Assembly: GCA_025359105.1 (NCBI GenBank)
Contig: JANYHK010000038.1
Span: 1 to 64,000, forward strand
DNA: 64,000 bases
Direction of reading: 5' to 3'
Source of the DNA: Myxococcales bacterium
Lineage (GTDB): Bacteria; Myxococcota_A; Polyangia; Polyangiales; Polyangiaceae
Within the stretch, counting starts at the first letter, position 1. Every line of letters begins with the position of its first letter. Of the stretch, positions 36,589 through 46,073 are shown one piece after another. A program made the position numbers and the translations under genes. The notes under the pieces are model-generated. The model saw only the letters and a list, made by a program, of their open reading frames with translations. It ran no database searches and had not been told where the DNA came from.

Positions 36589-39027
36589 GTGGCCCGCGCG
36601 CTTCGCGCCGCTCTTGTCGTCGTGCCGCTCGGCGCGCTCCTGACGTTCTGCGCCGAGTCGCCGCCACCCCGCGCGCCGGGTCCTCCTCGCATGGAGGATG
36701 CCGGCGCGTCGTTTTTGGACGCGTCGGAGGTTGGCGCCGTCGTGCAGGCGGAGGACGCCGCGCTCGTCGATCCGTTCGCCGGGCCGGCGGTCGAAGATCC
36801 GCGCTTCGCGGCGATCGCGCCGGTGGTGGAGGCCGCGCTCACGGAGGGCAAGGCTCCCGGTTGCGTCGTCGTCGTCGGGCGCAAGGACGAGATCCTCTAC
36901 AAGCACGCCTTCGGGCAGCGCGCGCTCGAGCCGTCGCGCCTGCCGATGCAGGAGGACACGGTGTTCGACCTGGCGTCGCTCACCAAGCCCATCGCGACGG
37001 CGTCGAGCGTGATGGTGCTCGTCGACCGTGGGCAGGTCGCGCTCGACGAGCCGGTCGCCACGTACGTCCCCGAGTTTGGCCGGGCGGGGAAGGGGAGCAT
37101 CACCGTGCGGCAGCTCCTCCTCCACGTGGGGGGCCTCGTCGCCGACAACCCGATGAGCGATTTCGCGAACGGGCCCGACGACGCGTGGCGCCGCATCCTC
37201 GACGCGCGGGCGCGCTATTCGCCCGGCGAGCGGCTCGTCTACTCCGACGTGGGGTTCATGGTGCTCGCCGAGCTCGTGCATCGCGTGAGCGGCAGGGACG
37301 TGGCGGCCTTCGCGGCCGAGGCAGTGTTCACGCCGCTCGGCATGCGCGAGACGTCGTTCACGCCGCCGGAGCCGCTCCGTGCGCGCGCCGCGCCGACGGA
37401 GATCCGCCCCGACGCGGGTTTCATGCAGGGCGAGGTCCACGATCCGCGCGCGTACGCGCTGGGAGGCGTCGCGGGGCACGCCGGGCTCTTCTCGACGGCG
37501 CGCGATCTCTCGCGCTTCGCGCAGGCATGGCTCGGCAAGGGCGGCGTCCCGGGGGCGCGTGTGGTTTCTCCCGCGACGTTCGCGACGTTCCTCGCGCCGC
37601 ACGACGTCCCGGGGGCGATCCGCGCGCTCGGCTGGGACATGGCGAGCGCAGGGATCAAGCACCGAGGCGAGGGGCTCTCGCGGCGCGCGTTCGGCCATGG
37701 CGGCTTCACCGGGACGTCCTTGTGGATCGATCCCGACGCGAACCTGTTCGTCCTCTTCCTGAGCAACCGCGTCCACCCCTACGGCAAGGGGGCCGTGCAC
37801 GAGCTCGCCGGCAAGATCGGCACGATCGCCGCCGAGATCGCCGGGCTCCCGCGCGAGCCGTCCCCGTGCGAGCACGACGGGCGCGACGTGCTCGCGGGCA
37901 TCGACGTGCTGCGGGCCGAGCGCTTCGCGCGCGTCCGAGGCAAGAAGCTCGGGCTGCTGACCAACGCGTCGGGGCGCGCCAAGGACGGCGCACGGACGAT
38001 CGACGTGCTGAAGGCGGCGCCCGAGGTCGAGTTGGTGCGCATCTTCAGCCCCGAGCACGGCCTCGGCGCCGACAGAGAGGGGCTGCAGGCCGATGGGCGC
38101 GATGGGGCGACGGGCCTCCCCATCGTGAGCCTCTACGGCGCGACGTTCACCCCGCCGCCGGAGACGCTCGAAGGGCTCGACGCGCTCGTCTTCGACGTGC
38201 AGGACGTCGGCACGCGCTACTACACGTACCCGTCGACGCTGCGCCGCGCGATGAAGGCGGCGGCCGACGCGCACCTCGGGTTCCTCGTGCTCGATCGCCC
38301 GAACCCGATCGACGGCGTCGACGTCGCCGGGCCGGTCGTCGACGCCGCGTCGAGGAGCTTCGTCCATCACGGGCCGCTGCCGGTTCGCCATGGGATGACG
38401 ATCGGCGAGCTCGCCCTCTTGTTCGACGCCGAGGACCACCTGGGCGGCAAGCTCGACGTCGTCCGCGCGCTGGGGTGGCGCCGCGGAGACTACTTCGACG
38501 CGACCGGCCTCACGTGGGTGAACCCGTCGCCGAACCTGCGCAACGTGACCCAGGCGCTCCTCTACCCGGCCGTCGCGCTCCTCGAGGGGACCAACCTCTC
38601 CGTCGGTCGCGGCACCGACACACCGTTCGAGGTCGCAGGCGCGCCGTTCATCGACGGCCCGTCGCTCGCCGCCGCGCTCGCCCGCCGCGCGCTACCCGGC
38701 GTGTCGTTCGCGGCCGCCTCGTTCACGCCGCAGGCGAGCCCGTACAAGGGGGAGCGCTGCGGCGGCGTGCGCGTCACCGTCACCGATCGCGCGCGCTTCG
38801 AGCCCGTGCGCACCGGCGTCGCGATGGCGAGCGAGCTCCGCGCGCTGTACCCACAGAAATGGCACTTCGACGACGTGAACCGACTCCTGGCGAGCCGCAT
38901 CGCGCTCGACGCGATCGCGCAGGGCAAGAGCCTCCCCGAGATCGAGGCGACGTGGGAGAAGGAGCTCGCCGCGTTCCGCGTGAAGCGCGAAAAGTACCTC
39001 CTCTACCCCGCGGCGTGCCCGCGCTAG
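36589..39027 (+). CDS. Fusion of beta-lactamase-family serine hydrolase and NamZ-type (DUF1343) muramidase
   Basis: 812 residues from a GTG at 36589 with a lipobox-like TFC. Residues about 60-415 are a class-C-type serine hydrolase: SLTK (S-x-x-K), YSDVG (Y-x-N-like), HGGFTG. Residues about 430-812 are DUF1343/NamZ, an exo-beta-N-acetylmuramidase of peptidoglycan recycling: FSPEHGLGADREG, FDVQDVGTRYYTYPSTL, LDRPNPIDG, WRRGDYFDATGLTWVNPSPNL. The two functions are separate genes in most bacteria; one polypeptide would couple cleavage of amide or ester bonds with removal of MurNAc. The lipid anchor fits periplasmic wall turnover. Confidence 0.92.
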   Translation: MARALRAALVVVPLGALLTFCAESPPPRAPGPPRMEDAGASFLDASEVGAVVQAEDAALVDPFAGPAVEDPRFAAIAPVVEAALTEGKAPGCVVVVGRKDEILYKHAFGQRALEPSRLPMQEDTVFDLASLTKPIATASSVMVLVDRGQVALDEPVATYVPEFGRAGKGSITVRQLLLHVGGLVADNPMSDFANGPDDAWRRILDARARYSPGERLVYSDVGFMVLAELVHRVSGRDVAAFAAEAVFTPLGMRETSFTPPEPLRARAAPTEIRPDAGFMQGEVHDPRAYALGGVAGHAGLFSTARDLSRFAQAWLGKGGVPGARVVSPATFATFLAPHDVPGAIRALGWDMASAGIKHRGEGLSRRAFGHGGFTGTSLWIDPDANLFVLFLSNRVHPYGKGAVHELAGKIGTIAAEIAGLPREPSPCEHDGRDVLAGIDVLRAERFARVRGKKLGLLTNASGRAKDGARTIDVLKAAPEVELVRIFSPEHGLGADREGLQADGRDGATGLPIVSLYGATFTPPPETLEGLDALVFDVQDVGTRYYTYPSTLRRAMKAAADAHLGFLVLDRPNPIDGVDVAGPVVDAASRSFVHHGPLPVRHGMTIGELALLFDAEDHLGGKLDVVRALGWRRGDYFDATGLTWVNPSPNLRNVTQALLYPAVALLEGTNLSVGRGTDTPFEVAGAPFIDGPSLAAALARRALPGVSFAAASFTPQASPYKGERCGGVRVTVTDRARFEPVRTGVAMASELRALYPQKWHFDDVNRLLASRIALDAIAQGKSLPEIEATWEKELAAFRVKREKYLLYPAACPR

Positions 39028-39176
39028 CGTTCAGCTCCGGTACGCCTGGATTCATCGCCCGGCAAGCAGCTTCCGCTCGCGTCGTCGGGCAAGAGATCGT
39101 GCCGTCCAGCGAGCCACTACGCCACGAGGTAGTCGCCGCACGGCATGACCTCCGCGACTGAGATGGCAAAAAGGCG

Positions 39177-40811
39177 CTAGCCGCGTGGTGCTCCCCAGCA
39201 TGCGGTCTCCGGGAGCGCGTGCTGGAAATGCATCCAGAAGTCCATGTTGTAGACGTCCGGGTCCCGGTAGAAGCGCGCCTGGAACCCGATGCTGATCTCT
39301 TCCCACGACGCGCCGCGGAGCAGCACGTGGCGGAAGACGTCGCTCCGCACCCGCATACGCTCGTAGCGCGTCCACGCGGGGGGGCGCTCGGCGGTGACCT
39401 TGCCGGTCGTGAAGTCGACGAAGAGCTCGCGCACGGTCCCCTGGAAGTCCTCCGTCGTCTCGATGACGTGGAGCACGAGGTCGCCTCGGAAGCCCGCCCA
39501 CGCGAAGTAGCGCTCCACGCCCTCGAGGGTTGCGAGCTCCAGCGCCTGCGCGTCCTTCGCGATGGCCGCGACGTACGGCGCGAAGTCGTGCGCGGGGCGC
39601 GGCGCGCGCGTGTCCGAGAGCGGATCGCGCTCCTCCGTCGCGGCGAGATCGATCGCGGCGCCCGGCACGGCGCGGTGCGTCCGCACGAGAGGGAAGCGCG
39701 AGGAGACGGCGTCGGCGATCTCGTCGGGATCGTTCTTCCCGTTCTTTTTCCCGATCTCCGCGTCGGCGGGGTGCGCCTCCACGAAGTAGCCGGCGATGGG
39801 CATCCACGCGCGCGGCTTGGTCGCCGCGACGAGGTCGAGCACGTACGCGCGGGTCTGGGCGCGGTTCTTCTTCACGACCTTCGCGATGCGCTCGTCGCCG
39901 TAGAGCTCGCCCCAGCACACCGGGTAGCCGCTCGCGCCGCCGGCGAACTGGGAGAGGAGCACGTCGACCGTCGGGAGGTCACCGTGGTTCGGGTTCATGC
40001 AGTCGACGGTGTCGAGCACCGTGTGCCCCTTGTGCTCGACGAGGAGCGCCGAGTCCTCGCGGCCGGCGCCGTCGGCGAGGATCATCATGCGCGTCGCATC
40101 GCCGAGCATCCGCCACTGCCCGATGGGGAGGGTGGTGACGTTCGTGAGCCCCAGCGCGCGGAGCAGCCGCTCGCAGCGGCCGCTCGCGAACGCCGGGACG
40201 ACGATCGGCGCGTCGGGGCGCACCGCGGCGAGGCGCTTCAGCGTGTGCTCGTTCAAGTGGTCGGAGTGATCGTGGCTGACGTAGACGACGTCGGCGCGGA
40301 CGAGGCGCTCGAGCCAGTCCGCCGGCGGCTCGTGCGAAAGCCACCACCCGCGCGCGAACGCCGGGCCGACGAGCCACGGATCGGTCACGATACGCGTCTT
40401 GCCGCAGGTGATCTCCACGCACGCGTGCGCGAGGAAGCGGACGACGAGCTCGCCGCGCGCCAGCGCCTCGCGCGGGAGGCGCTCCGACCACGGGCGCAGC
40501 GAGCTCCGCTCGAAGACGTGCACGGCCTCTTCGGAGGCCTCGACCTCGAGCTCAGGCTGCGCCAGGTCGCCCCGGGGGTTGTCGTAGCGCATCGTGGAGG
40601 CGTCGAGCGTCCAGCCGTGCCGGGGGCACCGGAGCTTGCAGCCGTGCTCGCGCTGGAACGTGCCGCCCATGTGGCGGCAGCGATTTCGCGCGGCCCGGAC
40701 GCGGCCCGTCGCGTCGCGGTGAACGATGAGCCCGTCCTTCGCGACGGTCTCACCGCGGACCAGGGAGCACGAGGGGAGCGATGCGACGAGGTGTCGCGGG
40801 TTCACGGGCAT
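39177..40811 (-). CDS. CMP-N-acetylneuraminate hydroxylase (CMAH) homologue
   Basis: 544 residues from the ATG at 40811. The N-terminus is a Rieske 2Fe-2S domain with ligands Cys45-x-His47 and Cys62-x-x-His65. A metallo-beta-lactamase fold follows, with SHDHSDH at 179-185. The block DPWLVGPAFARGWWLSHEPP is the near-exact signature of animal CMAH, as are NTVDC-like DTVDCMNPNHG, FAGGASGYP, FAGYFVEAHP-like IAGYFVEAHPAD, YFAWAGF and the C-terminal DPDVYNMDFWMHFQ. CMAH converts CMP-Neu5Ac to CMP-Neu5Gc using cytochrome b5 electrons. No sialic-acid genes are seen nearby, so substrate and donor are open. Confidence 0.93.
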   Translation of the reverse strand: MPVNPRHLVASLPSCSLVRGETVAKDGLIVHRDATGRVRAARNRCRHMGGTFQREHGCKLRCPRHGWTLDASTMRYDNPRGDLAQPELEVEASEEAVHVFERSSLRPWSERLPREALARGELVVRFLAHACVEITCGKTRIVTDPWLVGPAFARGWWLSHEPPADWLERLVRADVVYVSHDHSDHLNEHTLKRLAAVRPDAPIVVPAFASGRCERLLRALGLTNVTTLPIGQWRMLGDATRMMILADGAGREDSALLVEHKGHTVLDTVDCMNPNHGDLPTVDVLLSQFAGGASGYPVCWGELYGDERIAKVVKKNRAQTRAYVLDLVAATKPRAWMPIAGYFVEAHPADAEIGKKNGKNDPDEIADAVSSRFPLVRTHRAVPGAAIDLAATEERDPLSDTRAPRPAHDFAPYVAAIAKDAQALELATLEGVERYFAWAGFRGDLVLHVIETTEDFQGTVRELFVDFTTGKVTAERPPAWTRYERMRVRSDVFRHVLLRGASWEEISIGFQARFYRDPDVYNMDFWMHFQHALPETACWGAPRG

Positions 40812-40970
40812 GCCTCGTGCGATGCAATCCGCACGCCCCGGGGCTCCGCCCAATCGCCCGCCGAAACGGTCGATTTCCGGGGCGTGCGGCTTGCGGCTGC
40901 GTCACGGGTTTGACTATGTCAATGCCCTGGCGCCGGCGGGCTCGAGCATGGGCGGGAGGGAGGGGGCTTG

Positions 40971-42818
40971 GTGTCGATGGGGACGGCGCTGACGGCGGCC
41001 ACGAAACGTGCAGACACGCTGACGCGCGTCGCCGAAAAGCTCAGCGCGCTGGTGGGGCTGGACGACGCGATGAAGATGGTGTGCGAGGAGACGGCCCAGG
41101 CGCTCGCCGCGCCGTCCGTCCTCGCCGTTCTCTATGACCCGGCTTCGGGCGAGGTCGTCGCGCGTTACGGGCAAGGCATCTCCAGCAGCGGGAGCGACTT
41201 CCTCGTCGCACCCTACGCGCTCGTCGTGCAGACGGCCGCGCAGGGCCCGCAGCAGATCGTCGACATGCAGGCCCGACCGGACCTCCTCTATGCCGACGAG
41301 ATCAAGGAACGCGACGTCCGTTCCGTCGCGTATGCCTGCTTCGTTCGCGCGGGCGAGGTGTTCGGGTACCTCAACGTCCTCACCTACGGAGAGCGCCGCG
41401 AGCTCTCCGTGGACGATCTCGCCCTCCTCAAGGCGATCGCCGATCTGGCCGTCGGTACGCTCGTGAACGCGCGCCTCTTCGCGGAAAAGGAGCTCGTGGA
41501 GAAGCGCCTGCGCGAGAGCGAGAAGCGCTACCGCGAGATCGTCGAGACGACGCACGAGGGCATCCTGATCGTCGATCCGAACGGAGTCATGACCTACTGC
41601 AACCGGCGCTGCGCGGAGATCTTCGACTTCACCGTCGAGGAGTTGCTCGGCAACCACTTCGGGGCCTTCCTTGCCGGCTCCGTCGACAAGGGGCAGCTGC
41701 AGGAGAAGTTCGCGGCGCGTCTCTCGGGGACGACGACGCGGTACGAGACGCACCTGACGACGCGCAAAGGGCGTGAGGTCACGTACACGTCGTGGGCGAC
41801 GCAGGTGGGGGAGAACGGCAAGGACGGGATCCTGGTGGTCATCTCCGACGTCACCGAGGCGCGCCTTTTGAGCGCGAAGCTGCAGAGCGCCCAGAAGGCG
41901 GAGAGCCTGGGCGTGCTCGCGGGCGGAGTCGCCCACGACTTCAACAACCTCCTCGTCGGCATACTCGGCAACGCCGGCTTCGCGCTCATGGAGCTGCCGC
42001 CCGAGTCGCCGGTGCGCGTCGTCGTCGAGGACATCCAGACGGCGGCCCAGCGTGCGAGCGAGCTCACGCGACAGCTCCTCGCCTACTCGGGGCGCGGGCG
42101 CTTCGTCATCGCGCGCCTGGACCTCGGCCGCATCGTCCAGGAGATGGCGCACCTGCTCTCTGCGGTCATCTCGAAGAACGTCGTCGTCAAATACGCGCTC
42201 GCCGGGGAGCTGCCGGCGATCGAAGGGGACCCCACCCAGATCCGACAGATCGTGATGAACCTCATCACCAACGCGTCCGACGCGATCGGCGAGGGCAGCG
42301 GCGTCATCACGGTCGCGACGAGCCTCGTCGAGGCCGACCGGGCCACGTTCGCCGACACCTTCCTCGACGACCCGCTGACCCCGGGCTCTTACGTCTGCCT
42401 GGAGGTCACCGACACCGGCGTCGGCATGACACGGGAGACGCGCGCGAAGATCTTCGACCCGTTCTTCTCCACGAAGTTCACGGGCCGCGGGCTTGGCCTC
42501 GCAGCCGCGCTGGGCATCCTCCGCGCCCACCGCGGCGCCATCAAGGTTCACAGCGAGCCCGGTCGGGGGTCGACGTTCCAGGTGCTGTTCCCGGCCGCCG
42601 GCGGCGCGGCGCATGCGTCGCCCACGGAGACGACTCCGACGCCCGTGCCCGTGACGGCCACCATCCTCGTCGTCGACGACGAGCCCAACGTGCGCGCGGT
42701 GATCAAGCGCGTGCTCGCCCTTCGAGGGCACACCGTGCTCGAGGCGGGCGACGGGAGGGAGGCGCTCGAGGTGTACCGGAAGCACAGGAGCGCATCGACG
42801 CCGTCGTCCTGGATTTGA
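40971..42818 (+). CDS. GAF-PAS hybrid histidine kinase (frameshifted in the receiver)
   Basis: About 615 residues from a GTG at 40971 that follows AGGGAGGGGG; the TTG at 40968 and ATG at 40977 are alternatives. Domains in order: GAF (about 20-165), PAS (about 180-300, YREIVETTHEGILIV), HisKA with phospho-His in LAGGVAHDFNNLLVGILGN, HATPase with NLITNASDAIG, DTGVGM, GRGLGLAAALGI, and the first half of a receiver (ILVVDDEPNVRAVIKRVLALRG). The reading frame then ends at 42818 within the receiver, before the phospho-Asp. The rest is found one frame over at 42788-43042, so a single missing base near 42786 breaks the gene. Confidence 0.9.
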   Translation: MSMGTALTAATKRADTLTRVAEKLSALVGLDDAMKMVCEETAQALAAPSVLAVLYDPASGEVVARYGQGISSSGSDFLVAPYALVVQTAAQGPQQIVDMQARPDLLYADEIKERDVRSVAYACFVRAGEVFGYLNVLTYGERRELSVDDLALLKAIADLAVGTLVNARLFAEKELVEKRLRESEKRYREIVETTHEGILIVDPNGVMTYCNRRCAEIFDFTVEELLGNHFGAFLAGSVDKGQLQEKFAARLSGTTTRYETHLTTRKGREVTYTSWATQVGENGKDGILVVISDVTEARLLSAKLQSAQKAESLGVLAGGVAHDFNNLLVGILGNAGFALMELPPESPVRVVVEDIQTAAQRASELTRQLLAYSGRGRFVIARLDLGRIVQEMAHLLSAVISKNVVVKYALAGELPAIEGDPTQIRQIVMNLITNASDAIGEGSGVITVATSLVEADRATFADTFLDDPLTPGSYVCLEVTDTGVGMTRETRAKIFDPFFSTKFTGRGLGLAAALGILRAHRGAIKVHSEPGRGSTFQVLFPAAGGAAHASPTETTPTPVPVTATILVVDDEPNVRAVIKRVLALRGHTVLEAGDGREALEVYRKHRSASTPSSWI

Positions 42819-43042
42819 CGATGCCGGTCATGGGCGGCGAGGAGACGTTCTACGAGCTTCGAGAGATCGACCCCAGCGTCCGCGTCCTGCTCGCGAGCGG
42901 CTATTCCGAGCAGGAGGCGACGAGCCGCTTCGCCGGCAAGGGGCTCGCGGGCTTCGTCGCCAAGCCCTTCACCCCGCACGAGTTGCTCGAGCGCCTCGGG
43001 GCGATGCTGACGCGCGGGCGCGATCCGAAGGTCACTCCTTGA
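42788..43042 (+). pseudogene. Displaced second half of the receiver domain
   Basis: This frame gives ERIDAVVLDLTMPVMGG with the phospho-Asp, ASGYSEQEA and FVAKPFTPHELLERLG, the remainder of the receiver begun by the kinase at 40971. At the junction CACAGGAGCGC, one extra C (CACCAGGAGCGC) would restore a continuous frame (H-Q-E-R). No start codon or ribosome-binding site precedes it. Whether it is a real inactivating frameshift or a sequence error cannot be decided here. Confidence 0.85.
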
Positions 43043-43901
43043 GATCGGCGTCGCGGCAGCACCGGAAGCCGACCTGCGGGCCCATGTAGCTCTCGGCGTG
43101 GGCGAGGGTGGCTTGCCGGCAGTTGTTGCGGCCCGGGAGCCACCATCCGCCATGGAGCGCCGAGCGGTTCGGCGCGCTCATGCCCACCCGCAGCGTCCAC
43201 TCGTCCACGTTGCCGACCATGTCGTGAACGCCGAAAGGGCTCACGCAGCGCGGGAACGCGTCGGCGGGGAAGCGGTGATCGGTGAGACCCTCGTTCGGCT
43301 TTCCGAGATCGGTGCGATCGAAGTTGCACGCGGTGTTGTCCCGCTTCCAGCCGTAAGGGTAGGGGAGCATCTCCTCGCCCTCGCACGCGAACTGCCACTC
43401 CGCTTCCGAGCAGATCCTCGCACCCTTGCCCGTGCATGCGCTCTCCGCGTCGGTCCACGACGCGTGGACGAGCGGAAGCGTGTCGGGCGGCCGCACGAAC
43501 TCCTCGCGGTCGATGCAATAGCGGCGATGCTCGCGCGCGCCCTCGCACGTCGCTGGGTTCTTCCACTCGGCGCAGCGTGTGAAGGGGTACGGGCTCGTAG
43601 GGGGGTCGACCCAGGCGGCGCAGGTCTGCTTCACGTTGGGGCAGTAGTTGCCGTCGACGAGCACCATCTCGTGAGGACAGGGGCCCGCGTCGTCTTCGAG
43701 CGGTGGCCCCTGGAGCACGAACGACATCGCCGGCGCCTGCGGCTGTAGCGCTCCGGGCTTCACGTCATCGGGCGAAGCGCGCGCGCTCGGCGCGTCGGGA
43801 AGTGGCGCGTCGGCGGGCGGACCGTCACGGGGGACGGGCGAGCACGCCGCGAGCACGAGAGAGCAAGCCAAGAGGACCGGAGACCACGACTGCTTCTCCA
43901 A
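43032..43901 (-). CDS. Lipoprotein with formylglycine-generating-enzyme (FGE-sulfatase) fold
   Basis: 289 residues. Lipobox VLAAC. The C-terminal 220 residues have the FGE/SUMF1 pattern: MVLVDGNYC, YCIDREEFV, ARICSEAEWQFACEG, YPYGWKRDNTACNFD, FGVHDMVGNVDEWT, HGGWWLPGRNNCRQA, GFRCCR. True FGE needs two Cys near the C-terminus and copper; here the cysteines are in different positions, so this may be a non-catalytic member, of the kind that accompanies kinases in myxobacteria. It overlaps the kinase end by 11 bases on the opposite strand. Confidence 0.85.
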   Translation of the reverse strand: MEKQSWSPVLLACSLVLAACSPVPRDGPPADAPLPDAPSARASPDDVKPGALQPQAPAMSFVLQGPPLEDDAGPCPHEMVLVDGNYCPNVKQTCAAWVDPPTSPYPFTRCAEWKNPATCEGAREHRRYCIDREEFVRPPDTLPLVHASWTDAESACTGKGARICSEAEWQFACEGEEMLPYPYGWKRDNTACNFDRTDLGKPNEGLTDHRFPADAFPRCVSPFGVHDMVGNVDEWTLRVGMSAPNRSALHGGWWLPGRNNCRQATLAHAESYMGPQVGFRCCRDADLKE

Positions 43902-43987
43902 GCGTTTTTACTCCTCCTCAAATTCTGCCTCATCGGCGAAGAGGCTCAAGTTTTCGGGCGAAATGACGTTCTGTTGGACCGGCCGCC

Positions 43988-45166
43988 ATGATGCCCAGGA
44001 TCCTGTTCGTCGACGACGAGTCCCACGTTCTCGATGGGTTGCGTGAGGGCCTGCGCCCCAACTGCAACAGGTGGGAAATGTCTTTCGCACTCGGCCCGGA
44101 GCGCGGTCTGGCGGAGTTCCACCGGGATCCGCACGACGTCGTGGTCAGCGACCTGGCGATGCCAGGGATGGACGGAGCTCAGCTGCTCGAGCAGATCCGC
44201 CGCCAGCGTCCTCTCACCGGGCGCATCGTGCTGGGGGGCGAGATGGATCTCGCGTCGGCGCTCCGCATGTCCGCCTCCGCGCACCGCGTGCTCGTGAAGC
44301 CGTGCGAGCGGGCCGCGCTCGAGCACGCGATCGAGGCTGGCGTGCGGATCTCGGTCGCGGAGCTGCACCCGACGATGAAGGCGCTCGTGGCGGGAACGAT
44401 GCGCCTGCCCTCGCCGCCCTTGACCTACCTCGCGCTCACCGAGGCCACGCGCGATCCCGAGGTGTCTGTCGAAGCGATCGCCGCCGTGCTCGAGCAGGAC
44501 GCAGCGATGACCGCCCAGGTGCTGCGCGTCGTCAACTCGCCCCTCTTCGGCGTGCGGCGCGAGGTCTCGCGCGTGCACCAGGCGATCGCCTTGCTCGGCC
44601 GCGACATGGTGAAGAACCTCGTCCTCGGTGCCGACGTCTTCCGGTCGTTCAAGCAGCTCCCGGCCGGCGCGCGCCTTGCGATCGAGACGCACCACGATCA
44701 CTCGCTCCTGGTCGGCCGCATCGCGCAGGTCATCGCCGGCAAGGCGCTCGCAAACGACGCCTTCACCGTCGGCATGCTCCACGACGTCGGCGTCCTCCTC
44801 GTCGCGACGATGACCCCCGACATGCAGTTCGAGATCCTGGACGCGGCGGCGGGGCGGGAAATCCCGCCGCACGTCGTCGAGAAGGAGCGCTGGGGAACGA
44901 CCCACGCCGAGATCGGCGCGCACCTCCTGGGCCTGTGGGGGCTGCCGCGCGCGATCGTGCAGGGGGTCGCCGATCACCACGATCCGCCGCCGTTCTTCCC
45001 GATGAGCCCTCAGCTCGGATCCATTGCCCACGTCGCCGACGCGCTCGCTCACGAGCGGAGCGGGGGCGCAGCGCGGCTCGATCCTTCGCGCTTCTTCGCG
45101 CTCGGTCTGCACGGCCGCCTCGACGACTGGCGCCGCGACGTCGCCACGGCGCTCGAGGCCCATTAA
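43988..45166 (+). CDS. Response regulator with HDOD output domain
   Basis: 392 residues from ATG 43988 (a second ATG follows at once). Residues 1-125 are a receiver: ILFVDDESHVLDGL, VVSDLAMPGMDG (phospho-Asp), VLVKPC. Residues 145-370 are an HDOD domain (LPSPPLTYLAL, VLRVVNSPLFG, AIALLGRDMVKNL, FTVGMLHDVGVLL, THAEIGAHLLGLWGLP, ADHHDPPPF). HDOD domains are HD-like and usually lack phosphodiesterase metal sites; they act in signalling. A second HDOD gene follows after 31 bases. Confidence 0.93.
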   Translation: MMPRILFVDDESHVLDGLREGLRPNCNRWEMSFALGPERGLAEFHRDPHDVVVSDLAMPGMDGAQLLEQIRRQRPLTGRIVLGGEMDLASALRMSASAHRVLVKPCERAALEHAIEAGVRISVAELHPTMKALVAGTMRLPSPPLTYLALTEATRDPEVSVEAIAAVLEQDAAMTAQVLRVVNSPLFGVRREVSRVHQAIALLGRDMVKNLVLGADVFRSFKQLPAGARLAIETHHDHSLLVGRIAQVIAGKALANDAFTVGMLHDVGVLLVATMTPDMQFEILDAAAGREIPPHVVEKERWGTTHAEIGAHLLGLWGLPRAIVQGVADHHDPPPFFPMSPQLGSIAHVADALAHERSGGAARLDPSRFFALGLHGRLDDWRRDVATALEAH

Positions 45167-45197
45167 CTCGAACAGGGGGCAACCGTTGTCATCACGT

Positions 45198-46073
45198 ATG
45201 GCTGCGCTCGACATTCACCACGATCCCTTGCCGACGACGATGCCGCCTCCCGACGGAGGGCGCTCCCTGCGCGAGCGACTCGAGGAGCTCGTCGATTCGG
45301 GGTACCTCGACCTGCCCATCCTCCCCACGGTGGCGGCGGAGGTGGTCGCGCTGACGAGCAACGAGGAGTGCGACATACGCAAGCTGGCCGAGATCGTCCG
45401 CCGCGATCAGGCGATGGCGGGGCACATGCTGCGTATGGCGAACTCGGCCACGAACCGCGCGGTCGTGCACGTCGCCTCGCTCACGCAGGCGATGAGCCGG
45501 CTCGGCATGCAGATGGTTCGCCAGTTCGCGTTCGTGATCTCCTGCCAAAACAGGGTCTTTCGCGTGCACGGGCGCGAGGAGCAGCTGAAGAAGCTCTTCG
45601 GCCACTCGCTGGCGACCGCGCTCTACGCGCAGGAGATCGCGCGCGCGCGCCGCTCCAACGTCGAGGAGTCGTTCCTCGCCGGCCTCCTCCACGACGTGGG
45701 GCGCCCGGTGCTGCTTCAGGCGCTCACCGACTTCACGACGACCACGCCGTTCTCGGAGGACGACGTCGAGGAGTCGGTCGGCGCGCTCCACGCCTACGTC
45801 GGTGGCGAGCTCGCTCGGCAGTGGGGCCTGTCCGATCGACTGGGCGAGGCCATCGCCCACCACCACAACCCGGCCGCCGCGCCCGCCAACCGCGAAGGTG
45901 CGCTCACCGTCCGCCTCGCCGACGATCTCGCGCACCGCCTCGATCCGGACGCGCCGCAGGTCGACATCCTCATGCACCCGGCCCTCGGGCCGCTCAACCT
46001 GTACCCCGAGGACGTGGAGCGGCTCCTCGGGCTCGCCGAAAAGATCGCCGCCCAGGTCGAGGAGCTAGGATGA
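45198..46073 (+). CDS. HDOD domain protein
   Basis: 291 residues from the ATG at 45198. A charged N-terminal segment precedes an HDOD domain from about 35: YLDLPILPTVAAEVVAL, RDQAMAGHMLRMANSA, AMSRLGMQMVRQFAF, FLAGLLHDVGRPVLLQAL, HAYVGGELARQWGLSDRLGEAIAHHHNP. It may be the paralogous partner of the REC-HDOD protein just upstream. The final TGA overlaps the ATG of the transhydrogenase gene (ATGA), so they are co-translated. Confidence 0.9.
   Translation: MAALDIHHDPLPTTMPPPDGGRSLRERLEELVDSGYLDLPILPTVAAEVVALTSNEECDIRKLAEIVRRDQAMAGHMLRMANSATNRAVVHVASLTQAMSRLGMQMVRQFAFVISCQNRVFRVHGREEQLKKLFGHSLATALYAQEIARARRSNVEESFLAGLLHDVGRPVLLQALTDFTTTTPFSEDDVEESVGALHAYVGGELARQWGLSDRLGEAIAHHHNPAAAPANREGALTVRLADDLAHRLDPDAPQVDILMHPALGPLNLYPEDVERLLGLAEKIAAQVEELG

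Noticed and set aside
39028-39176. Small gene between the NamZ fusion and the CMAH-like gene
   Set aside because: Short frames have no start with a ribosome-binding site and no recognisable motif; no gene called.
43032-43901. Active formylglycine-generating enzyme for sulfatases
   Set aside because: No sulfatase is nearby and the cysteine positions do not clearly match the active pair; annotated as an FGE-fold lipoprotein only.
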